DNA of 64,000 bases from Nonomuraea fuscirosea (GTDB lineage: Bacteria; Actinomycetota; Actinomycetes; Streptosporangiales; Streptosporangiaceae): contig NZ_PVNG01000021.1 in NCBI RefSeq assembly GCF_003001935.1, forward strand, positions 186,001 to 250,000, given 5' to 3'. Position numbers and translations under genes: made by a program. Each line of letters begins with the position of its first letter. The stretch's first letter is position 1. Below are positions 45,762 to 53,267 of this stretch, one piece after another. The notes under the pieces were generated by a model. It ran no database searches. It was given only the letters and a program-made list of their open reading frames with translations, and was not told the origin of the DNA.

Positions 45762-46348
45762 GGGGTGTGCTCCAGGTGACGGGGACGGTAGAGGATGTGG
45801 CGGACGAGCGCGATCAGGCCGTGCTTGGCCGATCCGATCTCGCGGGCGTCGAGGCTCACCAGCGGCTGCTCGTCGTCCATGCTGAGGCTGTCGCGCAGGT
45901 GCGCGTCGCTGTAGCGGGGCGAGCCGGAGAAGTGGTTGACGGCCACGGTGTACGGCAGCCGCGCCTCTTCGAGCAGGTCGATCGCGTCGAAGCTGTCGGC
46001 GATGCGGCGGGTGTCGACCAGGACCAGCCCGCCCAGGGCGCCCTGCATGAGGGAGCGGACCATGCCGTGGAAGCGCGGCTGGCCGGGGGCGCCGAACAGG
46101 TAGAGGACGATCTCCTCGCTCAGGGTCAGCCGGCCGAAGTCCATCGCGACCGTGGTGGTGTCCTTTTCGGACAGCTCGTCGAGCTCGTCCACGAGCTCGC
46201 CCGCCCTGGTCATCCGCTCCTCGGTGGACAGCGGCCTGATCTCGGAGACGGTCCTGACGAACGTGGTCTTGCCGACGGCGAACGGGCCGAGCACCAGGAC
46301 CTTGACGGACTGGGCCCGGGCCGGCACGTAGCGGTCAGAGCTTTTCAA
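45758..46348 (-). CDS. cvnD: Conservon GTPase (CvnD)
   Basis: 196-residue small Ras-like GTPase. Walker A GPFAVGKT is at about 21-28, switch TVAMDFGRLTLSE near 66, and G3 as FGAPGQPRF near 85. The G4 NKxD motif is not evident; the equivalent strand reads VAVNHFSG. TTG 46348 overlaps cvnC by 14 bp. Acts with the roadblock and DUF742 proteins in a membrane-associated G-protein-like complex. Confidence 0.92.
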   Translation of the reverse strand: MKSSDRYVPARAQSVKVLVLGPFAVGKTTFVRTVSEIRPLSTEERMTRAGELVDELDELSEKDTTTVAMDFGRLTLSEEIVLYLFGAPGQPRFHGMVRSLMQGALGGLVLVDTRRIADSFDAIDLLEEARLPYTVAVNHFSGSPRYSDAHLRDSLSMDDEQPLVSLDAREIGSAKHGLIALVRHILYRPRHLEHTP

Positions 46349-46697
46349 GGGCCACCAGCACTTTCCGCAGCACCTCCGCGCTGTGCGGGGACGAGGCCGT
46401 CGGGACGAAGGGGGCGCGGGCCGACAGGTGGCCGCTGTCGAGCAGCCGGGAGACGATGACGCGCACGACGGGGCCCGGCAGGTGCAGGTGCGCGGCGACC
46501 TCCGAGACCGACAGCACTCCCGGCAGGCAGAGCTCCATCACCCGGCGCGGCTGGGCCGCCAGCCCGGTCACCGGCTGCCCGGCGTCGGCGAGCAGGAGCG
46601 TGGCGGCGTCCAGGCCCTGCCGCGCCGGGGTGAGGTCGCCGCCGGTGGCGGTGTGGGAGCGCACCATGCCCGCACGCCGGTGCCGGGATTGGGTCAT
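46335..46697 (-). CDS. cvnC: Conservon DUF742 protein (CvnC)
   Basis: 120-residue DUF742 protein. A winged-helix-like core is visible (LCLPGVLSVSEVAAHLHLPG, VRVIVSRLLDSGHLSARAPF) with the usual short C-terminus EVLRKVLVALEKL. The N-terminal MVRSHTATGGDLTPAR resembles the VRPY-type start but is weaker. Start overlaps cvnB (ATGA). Confidence 0.9.
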   Translation of the reverse strand: MTQSRHRRAGMVRSHTATGGDLTPARQGLDAATLLLADAGQPVTGLAAQPRRVMELCLPGVLSVSEVAAHLHLPGPVVRVIVSRLLDSGHLSARAPFVPTASSPHSAEVLRKVLVALEKL

Positions 46698-47134
46698 GTC
46701 GTGTCGCCACGTTCGCGTGCGCCGAGGACGGGCCGCAGCCCGTTGATCATCTTCAGCGTGGCCTGGATGGCCACCGAGACTTCGTGGCTCGCCGACTCGC
46801 CCCGGACGGACACGCCGACGCCGGTGCGTTCCGTGGCGACGAACAGCAGCAGCGTGACCGTCTTGAGGTCGCTGACCATGAAGCGCAGCGGGCCGGGCGC
46901 GTGCTGCCGCCCCTGGGTGCGGCAGAAGCCGCCCAGGTCGCGCTGCAGCGAGTTGAGCCCGGCCAGGGTCGCCGCCGTACGGTCGGCGTCGTCGCGGTCG
47001 AGCCCGTGCGAATGGGCCATCACCAGCCCGTCGGAGGTGAACAGCAGCGCGTTGAGCACCCCCGGCTCCTCGCACAGCCGGTTGAGGGCCCAGCTCATGT
47101 CGGTGCTGTCGGCGGTGGGCTGTTGCATGATCAT
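46694..47134 (-). CDS. cvnB: Conservon roadblock/LC7 protein (CvnB)
   Basis: 146-residue roadblock/LC7-domain protein. The signature DMSWALNRLCEEPGVLNALL, TSDGLVMAHSHGLDRDDADR is at about 12-52. Such proteins act as GTPase-activating or scaffold partners of CvnD. Start overlaps the cvnA stop (ATGA); ATG 47128 is an alternative. Confidence 0.93.
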   Translation of the reverse strand: MIMQQPTADSTDMSWALNRLCEEPGVLNALLFTSDGLVMAHSHGLDRDDADRTAATLAGLNSLQRDLGGFCRTQGRQHAPGPLRFMVSDLKTVTLLLFVATERTGVGVSVRGESASHEVSVAIQATLKMINGLRPVLGARERGDTT

Positions 47135-48612
47135 GCCTGTGCGTTTCCTTCAGGATCGGCGGCCTCGGCGGTCAGGCCCGTGGTGAACGCCCGGCGGAGC
47201 GTCTCCAGGCCGGCCGCCGCCTCTTCGGGAGAGCGGGTGTCGGTGAGGGCTTCCTGGGTGGCGACGGCGGGCCGGGGTGTGGCGGGCTCCTGGCGTCGTT
47301 CGCGTTTGGGCAGTCCCTGCGGCGTGGTGGCCATGACGGGCGCGGGGGCGGGGACGGCCGTGGCGAGGGCCGGCGGCTGCGGCGCGGTGGGGGTCTCGTC
47401 CCCGCGGCGTTCGCCGGCCGCCGGTCTCTGCCCGGCCGGGGCGGGGTTGATGACGCTGCTCGGGATCAGGCACACCGCCTTCACCCCGCCGCTGCCCGAG
47501 GGGGCGCTGACGTCGACCCGGAAGCCGTAGTCGTGCGCCAGGCGGCCGATGACGGCGAAGCCGAGCTTGCGCTCGTCGGCCAGCCCGGCCACGTCGAGGT
47601 CCGCCCGCGCCGACAGCCGCCGCTCGGCCTCGGCCAGCTGGAAGGCGTTCATGCCGTAGCCGGCGTCCTCCACCACGATCCGCAGCCCGGCGGGGACCGC
47701 GGTGACGTAGACGCTGACGCGGTCGCTGGAGTAGGTGGCGGCGTTGCTGAGCAGTTCGGTCAGCGCGATGGTGATGGGCTCGACGACGCGGCCCTCGACG
47801 TACTGCTCGCCGACGTCGGGCAGATAGGTGTGGTCGACCCGGTTGTAGGCGCTGATCCGCCCGCGGGCCCCCTCGACGATCTCGCGCAGCGTGCAGTCCG
47901 CGCGCTGCATGCCGGGCCAGGACCCGGTCAGCACGCGCAGCCGCTGCACGGCGTGCAGGCTCCAGGTGGTCAGCGCGTCGAGGTCGACCAGCGTCTGATG
48001 GAACGGGGTCTGGGTGGGGAAGTCCTGGAACGCCTCGTCGATCTTCATCTGCAGCCGGGCGAGGTACATCTGCACCTCGTCGGCCATGCCGCGCACGCCG
48101 GTGCGGGCCGAGCGGTCGATGTCGTCGCGGGTGGCCCTGATGGTCTCGCCGAGCAGGTCGATGGCGCTCTGGTGGTGCTTGGCCAGCAGGCTGTCCTTGA
48201 AGCCCGGGTGGAGCAGCGCCGGGACGCTCACGCCGGCGTAACCGCGGGCCTGCTCGTCGGCCACCGCCTGGAGGCGCTGGAGCAGGTGACCGGACTCCTC
48301 GATCGCGGCGGCGTACCACTGCCGGTTCGTCTCGGCCTGCCGGCGCGCCTCCTGCAGCGACTTCTGCAGCGCCGCGCGTTCGGCCTGCTGGCCGCCGGTC
48401 TTGACCGGCGCCTGGACCGCTTTCACCGGCCCAGTGTCCGGGCCGGTGTCCGGGCCGGTGCCGGAGGTCCTTTCCGAGGGTCTCGCGGGGGCGGGGGCGG
48501 GGGTCCGTGGCGCGCGGGCGCGTACCGCGAGCGCGACGACGGCGCCCAGGACGACGGAGAGGGCGAGGACGGCTCCTAAGAGGGTCGCCACCGCGAAATC
48601 AGTTGTGATCAC
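47131..48612 (-). CDS. cvnA: Conservon sensor kinase-like protein (CvnA)
   Basis: 493-residue membrane protein with one N-terminal membrane segment (VATLLGAVLALSVVLGAVVA, about 9-28), a Pro-rich linker, a coiled coil (85-130), a helical dimerisation region, and a HATPase_c domain (ALTELLSNAATYSSDRVSVY near 295; EDAGYGMNAF). No DHp phospho-acceptor block of classical kinases is clear, as for CvnA proteins. The C-terminus (about 390-490) is long and disordered. GTG 48612 has AAGGA 6 nt upstream. First gene of the conservon-P450 operon. Confidence 0.9.
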   Translation of the reverse strand: MITTDFAVATLLGAVLALSVVLGAVVALAVRARAPRTPAPAPARPSERTSGTGPDTGPDTGPVKAVQAPVKTGGQQAERAALQKSLQEARRQAETNRQWYAAAIEESGHLLQRLQAVADEQARGYAGVSVPALLHPGFKDSLLAKHHQSAIDLLGETIRATRDDIDRSARTGVRGMADEVQMYLARLQMKIDEAFQDFPTQTPFHQTLVDLDALTTWSLHAVQRLRVLTGSWPGMQRADCTLREIVEGARGRISAYNRVDHTYLPDVGEQYVEGRVVEPITIALTELLSNAATYSSDRVSVYVTAVPAGLRIVVEDAGYGMNAFQLAEAERRLSARADLDVAGLADERKLGFAVIGRLAHDYGFRVDVSAPSGSGGVKAVCLIPSSVINPAPAGQRPAAGERRGDETPTAPQPPALATAVPAPAPVMATTPQGLPKRERRQEPATPRPAVATQEALTDTRSPEEAAAGLETLRRAFTTGLTAEAADPEGNAQA

Positions 48613-49047
48613 GACAGTCCTTGTTCGGCGCCGCGGGCCAGGCCGGGCGCGGCGAGATGGCGGTGGGGGCCGCGTGCGGAATGGTGTCCCGCCGTCCGCG
48701 CGTGTCTTTCGCGGCACAGCAATATGAAAAATATTCAGAATTCGCTTGCTGGGGCCCCCGGAAAGGAGCCGGCCGAGGCCGGAGCGACGGCAACGCTGTG
48801 CCTGGTTTCCCTGACGACACGACTATCTCCGCAGCCACATATAGGAACACTCGCAAACCTTACGCACCCGCCTCGCCGGATGTCATGCCCACTTCGTTAT
48901 CACACCTCTTGGGGCGCTTGTCTTCAATAGAAATCCCATCTCGCCCATTTCCGAAATATCCCCACGAAACTCTTATGGGCGCGCCTCTAAGCACCTGAAA
49001 CGGAGACCGATTCGACGGCCGGCCGGGGGCGGGCGCCCTGCTCGCGG
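48613..49047. other. Divergent intergenic region with AT-rich patches
   Basis: About 430 bp between cvnA and a secreted-protein gene. Two patches are much richer in A/T than the surroundings, around 48718-48745 and 48915-48975; they probably hold the cvnA promoter and possibly others. I see no open reading frame I can support. Confidence 0.5.
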
Positions 49048-49080
49048 GCATACCGGCGGCATACCGGCCGTCACTAGCGT
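49048..49080 (+). promoter_or_regulatory. 33-bp promoter block with 11-bp direct repeats (copy B)
   Basis: Three 11-mers GCATACCGGCG, GCATACCGGCC, GTCACTAGCGT. The first two are direct repeats; the third carries the -10-like TAGCGT (49075-49080). Homologous to 12414-12446. Confidence 0.65.
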
Positions 49081-49116
49081 GCGTCCCGCAACCCTTCACG
49101 GCAGAGAGGAACGCGC

Positions 49117-49632
49117 ATGACCCGCATCCGACGATGGGCGGTTCCGATCGCCGGCGCCCTGCTTCCCCTGGTCGCCGGAGTCTGCGCCGCACCGGCCGCC
49201 TCCGCGGACCCGATCGGCCCGACCTACACCTACGTCTACAGCCTCAAGGTGACCAGCACCCACACGGCCGCGGTCAAACGCAGCCCGGTGCTGGCCACCT
49301 GTTCGCCAGGAAAGGGAGGCACCTGCTCGATCTCGAAGTCCCGCTCGGTCACCCGCTCCATCGACCTCGGCCTCGGCGCTTCGCGCGGATTCGTCGCCGG
49401 CCAGCTGGGCTGGAGCAAGAGCGCCTCGGTCACGGTCACGGCGCAATGCACCTCCCCGCCGGCCACCAAGAGCAGCCAGGTCTACCGGGCTTACGCGCAG
49501 GGAATCAAGAAACGCTACACGATCACCAAGAAGACGTATTCACATTTCTCCAGCAAACCGAAGCTGGAGAAAATCCAGACGACCGGCGGTGAGGCGTTCA
49601 ATCCCAAGGGCGTGTCCTGCTCCCTGTCCTGA
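49117..49632 (+). CDS. Small secreted protein, unknown family
   Basis: 171-residue predicted secreted protein. A Sec signal peptide (MTRIRRWAVPIAGALLPLVA, ending near APAASA) is followed by about 140 residues with four Cys (LATCSPG, GTCSIS, TAQCTSP, VSCSLS) and many Ser/Thr/Lys. AGGA precedes ATG 49117. No family recognised. It shares its promoter block, but not its sequence, with the secreted gene at 11886. Confidence 0.8.
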   Translation: MTRIRRWAVPIAGALLPLVAGVCAAPAASADPIGPTYTYVYSLKVTSTHTAAVKRSPVLATCSPGKGGTCSISKSRSVTRSIDLGLGASRGFVAGQLGWSKSASVTVTAQCTSPPATKSSQVYRAYAQGIKKRYTITKKTYSHFSSKPKLEKIQTTGGEAFNPKGVSCSLS

Positions 49633-49681
49633 TCGCCTTCCCGGACGGGGGCCGGACGGCTCCGCGCCCGGACGGGAGGCG

Positions 49682-50704
49682 TCAGGCCGCGGAGCGCTCG
49701 GTGACGGGGCGGCGGCGCTGATCCGTCCGCTCGATCGCCGGCGGCACGTACGCCTGGTCGAGCGCGCCGACGTCGGCGCCGGGCGGCACGATCTCGTCGA
49801 TCCGGTCGAGGAGGTCGTCGCCCAGCGTCACGTCGAGGCCGGCGAGCAGGTCGTCGAGGTGGCTCATCGTGCGCGCCCCGACGAGCGCGGCGGTCACGCC
49901 GGGGTGGGCGATGGTGAACGCCAGGGCGAGGCGGGGCAGCGGCAGGCCGGCCTCCCCGGCCAGCGAGACGAGCCGCTCGACGGCGTCGATCCTGCGCTCG
50001 TCGTTGAGGTGGCTGAACAGGCCGGCGCGGCGCAGCTCGTTCGGACCGCCCTTGCGGACGCGTCCCGAGAGGAGCCCTTGCGCGAGTGGGCCCCATACCA
50101 GCGTGCCCATGCCGTAGCGCTGGGCGACCGGCAGGATCTCGCGTTCGACGCCGCGGTTGAGCAGCGAGTACGGCGGCTGCTCGGTGTGGATACGGGCCAG
50201 GCCGCGTCGCTCGGCCGTCCACTGGGCCTCGACGATGCCGGACGCCGGCATGTTGGACGTCCCGATCGCCCGGACCTTCCCGCCGCGGATCAGGTCGGAC
50301 AGCGCGGAGAGCGTCTCCTCCATGTCGGTGTCGGGGTCGGGCCGGTGGATCTGGTAGAGGTCGAGGTGGTCGGTCCGCAGGCGGCGCAGCGAGTTCTCGA
50401 CCGCGGTGACGATCCAGCGCCGCGAGGCGCCCTGGTGGTTGGGGCCGTCGCCCATCGGGCGGCTCACCTTGGTCGCCAGCACGACGTCGTCCCGCCGCCC
50501 CTCGATCGCCCTGCCGACGACCTCCTCCGAGCCGTGGTAGGCGTCGGCGGTGTCGATGAGGTTGATGCCCGCGTCGAGCGCCTTGTTGATGATGCGGGCC
50601 GAGTCCTCGGGATCGGGATTGCCGATCGACGGGGCGAACATGAGCGCGCCGAGCCCGTAGGGGCTGACCTTGATGCCGGTGCGGCCGAGTGTGCGGTAAC
50701 GCAT
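49682..50704 (-). CDS. Aldo/keto reductase
   Basis: 340-residue AKR of the YghZ/Tas-like group. N-terminus RTLGRTGIKVSPYGLGALMF; catalytic Asp-Tyr in LIDTADAYHGSEE (about 50-62), Lys in LATKVS, His in LYQIHRPD. Divergent from the MmyB-like regulator at 50876, which may control it. Confidence 0.95.
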   Translation of the reverse strand: MRYRTLGRTGIKVSPYGLGALMFAPSIGNPDPEDSARIINKALDAGINLIDTADAYHGSEEVVGRAIEGRRDDVVLATKVSRPMGDGPNHQGASRRWIVTAVENSLRRLRTDHLDLYQIHRPDPDTDMEETLSALSDLIRGGKVRAIGTSNMPASGIVEAQWTAERRGLARIHTEQPPYSLLNRGVEREILPVAQRYGMGTLVWGPLAQGLLSGRVRKGGPNELRRAGLFSHLNDERRIDAVERLVSLAGEAGLPLPRLALAFTIAHPGVTAALVGARTMSHLDDLLAGLDVTLGDDLLDRIDEIVPPGADVGALDQAYVPPAIERTDQRRRPVTERSAA

Positions 50705-50875
50705 GGAAGATCGTCCTGTTCTGAGAGGGTCGCGAAGGACCGATGCGGCGCTTCGCCGGTGGCCGGCCGGGCCGTCTCCCAGCCTGCGGAGGTACGGGCG
50801 GCGGCGGTAGAGACGTCCTTATCCGGGGACGGGCCGTCCCTGGTTACGCCCGGCGTCAGGAGGCAGGGTAGGAGT

Positions 50876-51718
50876 GTGGACAGAACGGAACTGGCCGACT
50901 TCCTGCGCCGTTGCCGGGCCCGGATCACGCCCGCCGACGTCGGGCTGTCGCAGGGCGCGCGGCGCCGTACGCCCGGCCTGCGCCGCGAGGAGGTGGCACA
51001 GCTGGCGGGCATGTCCGCCGACCACTACACGCGGCTGGAGCAGGCCAGGGGCTCGCGCCCCTCCCGCCAGATGCTCGCCGCCGTCGCCCGCGCGCTGCGG
51101 CTGACCGGTGACGAACGGGACCATCTCTTCCACCTGGCCGGCGAGGAGCCCCCGCGCGACCGGCCGACCACGGAGCACGTCCGCCCCGGGCTGCTGCTCG
51201 TCCTCGACCGGCTGACCGACGTTCCCGCCCAGGTGGTCAACGACCGCGGCGACGTGCTCGCGCGCAACGCGATGGCCAGGGCGCTGCACGGTGACGTGTC
51301 CGCACTCCCCGAGGCGGAGCGCAACATCACCTGGCGCTACTTCACCGACCCCTCCGCCAGGGAGCTCTACCCGCCCGAGGAGCACGACCACGCCGCCCAG
51401 GTGGCGGTGGCGGATCTGCGGGCCGCGCTGGCCCGCCGCCCTGACGACGCGCGGCTGGCGGGGCTCGTACGCCGGCTCCGCGCCCGCAGCGAGGAGTTCT
51501 CGGCGCTGTGGGACGCCCATCGCGTCGCCGTCCGCCGCAGCGACATCAAGCGCTTCCTGCACCCGGTCGTCGGCCTGCTCGAGCTGGACTGCGAGGTGCT
51601 GCTGAACCCGGAGCACGACCAGCGGCTGATCGTCTACACCGCCCGTCCGGGCAGCGGGTCGTACGAGCGGCTCGAACTGCTGCGCGTGGTCGGCCTGCAG
51701 GATCTGACCCGCGGCTGA
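50876..51718 (+). CDS. XRE regulator with MmyB-like ligand domain
   Basis: 280-residue regulator. HTH_31-type domain at about 5-75 (RTELADFLRRCRARITPADV, RRTPGLRREEVAQLAGMSAD, YTRLEQARGSRPSRQ) and a MmyB-like C-terminal ligand domain (DVPAQVVNDRGDVLARNAMA, NITWRYFTDPSARELYP). GTG 50876 is the family start; AGGAGG lies 12 nt upstream, a little far. Typically controls a divergent reductase. Confidence 0.92.
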   Translation: MDRTELADFLRRCRARITPADVGLSQGARRRTPGLRREEVAQLAGMSADHYTRLEQARGSRPSRQMLAAVARALRLTGDERDHLFHLAGEEPPRDRPTTEHVRPGLLLVLDRLTDVPAQVVNDRGDVLARNAMARALHGDVSALPEAERNITWRYFTDPSARELYPPEEHDHAAQVAVADLRAALARRPDDARLAGLVRRLRARSEEFSALWDAHRVAVRRSDIKRFLHPVVGLLELDCEVLLNPEHDQRLIVYTARPGSGSYERLELLRVVGLQDLTRG

Positions 51719-51878
51719 ACCCGCGACGGTTCGACACGCCCGGGCGCCCGCCGCCATGCGAACCGGCCGAATTTCTCCGCATGATTACTCACAGTGACGG
51801 GCATAACGCTCTTCGTCTCCCCAATGGACCACCTAGTCCGAAATATGCCTATCTATCGGGGAAATGGAGCTAGCGGTG

Positions 51879-53063
51879 ATGCGGAGCAGCGGCACCCTAC
51901 TCGTCAGTGCGTTCACGGCGGCGGTGGTGCTGACCGCCGGATGCGCGCCGGGGATGCCCGGCGGCGCGCAGCAGGAGGGCCCGCCCGCGCCGGCGCCGCC
52001 GCCGGTCCTGTCGATCACGCCGGTCGACGGCACGAAGCAGGTCCCGCCGGACACCGGGATCGCCATCAAGGTCATCGGCGGCAGAGTCACCAGCCTCACC
52101 CTGGCCGACGCCGCCGGGCACCAGATCGAGGGCAGCATGGGCATGGACGGCACCTGGCGTCCCCGATGGCCGCTGAAGCCGGCCACGGCGTACACGGTGA
52201 GCGCGCAGGCCACCAGCCCCGACGGCCGGCAGGTGGCGGCGAAGCGGGCCGCGTTCACCACGCTGAAGCCCAAGCGGGTGCTGAAGAGCGGCATGTCGCC
52301 GCTCGAAGGCGAGAAGGTCGGCGTCGGCATGCCGATCCAGCTGCTGCTGTCGGACCCGGTCACCACGCAGAAGGACCGGGCCGCGGTCGAGCGGTCGCTG
52401 ACCGTGCGGATGTCGCAGCCGGTCGAGGGCGGGTGGAGCTGGGTGAGCGACACCGAGGTCCAGTTCCGGCCGCGCGAGTACTGGCCGGCGGGCGAGCGGG
52501 TCACCGTGGTCGCCCACCTGGCCGGGCTGCGGATCGGGCGGAACATGTGGGGGACCAGGGACCGTACGGTGAACTTCAGCGTCGGCCCCGAGCACATCAC
52601 CACGATCCGCAACAAAGCACACCGGGCGGTCGTCCGCAAGAACGGCGAGGTCGTCAAGACCATCCCGGTCAGCCTGGGCAAACCGGGCTACGAGAGCTGG
52701 TCCGGCACCATGATCGCGCAGGAGAAGGCGGCCGACTTCCTCATGGACTCGGCCACCGTCGGCATCCCCGGCGAATATCTCCACCACACCAAGTGGAACG
52801 TGCGGATGACGTACAGCGGCATGTTCTTCCACGCCGCGCCCTGGTCCGTCGCCTCGCAGGGGCATAGCAACGTCAGCCACGGATGCGTGAACGCCGGCTC
52901 CGACAACGCCCGCTGGTTCTACAACTTCACCCAGCGTGGCGACATCATCAAGGTCAAGGGGACCTCGCGCAGGCTCCGCTTCGGCAACGGGCCGACGCCG
53001 TGGGCCAAGACGTGGCAGGAGTGGCAGGCCGGCAGCGCTCTCACCGGCTCCTCCGACGCCTGA
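51879..53063 (+). CDS. L,D-transpeptidase lipoprotein (YkuD)
   Basis: 394-residue cell-wall enzyme that makes 3-3 crosslinks in peptidoglycan. Signal peptide with lipobox VLTAGC (Cys about 22), two immunoglobulin-like domains (about 45-250: LSITPVDGTKQVPPDTGIAI; PREYWPAGERVTVVAHLAG), then the YkuD catalytic domain with HSNVSHGCVNAG near 330-341 (His, Ser, catalytic Cys). This is the Mycobacterium LdtMt2-like layout. ATG 51879 has GGAG 10 nt upstream; ATG 51864 is an alternative. Confidence 0.93.
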   Translation: MRSSGTLLVSAFTAAVVLTAGCAPGMPGGAQQEGPPAPAPPPVLSITPVDGTKQVPPDTGIAIKVIGGRVTSLTLADAAGHQIEGSMGMDGTWRPRWPLKPATAYTVSAQATSPDGRQVAAKRAAFTTLKPKRVLKSGMSPLEGEKVGVGMPIQLLLSDPVTTQKDRAAVERSLTVRMSQPVEGGWSWVSDTEVQFRPREYWPAGERVTVVAHLAGLRIGRNMWGTRDRTVNFSVGPEHITTIRNKAHRAVVRKNGEVVKTIPVSLGKPGYESWSGTMIAQEKAADFLMDSATVGIPGEYLHHTKWNVRMTYSGMFFHAAPWSVASQGHSNVSHGCVNAGSDNARWFYNFTQRGDIIKVKGTSRRLRFGNGPTPWAKTWQEWQAGSALTGSSDA

Positions 53064-53267
53064 CGGCGCGGGGTCTCGTCCGCGCGGCGTGGACGGCGGA
53101 ACCGCAGCTCAGCGCGATGGCGACAGAAATCGCCGAACGGGACAGACGTGCACTTGTGTGGCGGGACTTTCGGCTCTACTGCGGGATGGCTACGATCGGG
53201 CACCAATCGCCAGTACGGCGATCTTGGGATCTTGGATCAACCGACCGGCGAGGAGAGTACCCGGCAC

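Noticed and set aside
48599-48856. 85-codon minus-strand frame before cvnA
   Set aside because: No ribosome site, no recognisable domain, and it covers the region where the cvnA promoter should lie.
51864-51878. ATG 51864 as L,D-transpeptidase start
   Set aside because: The ribosome site GGAG overlaps this codon; ATG 51879 gives a proper lipoprotein signal peptide.
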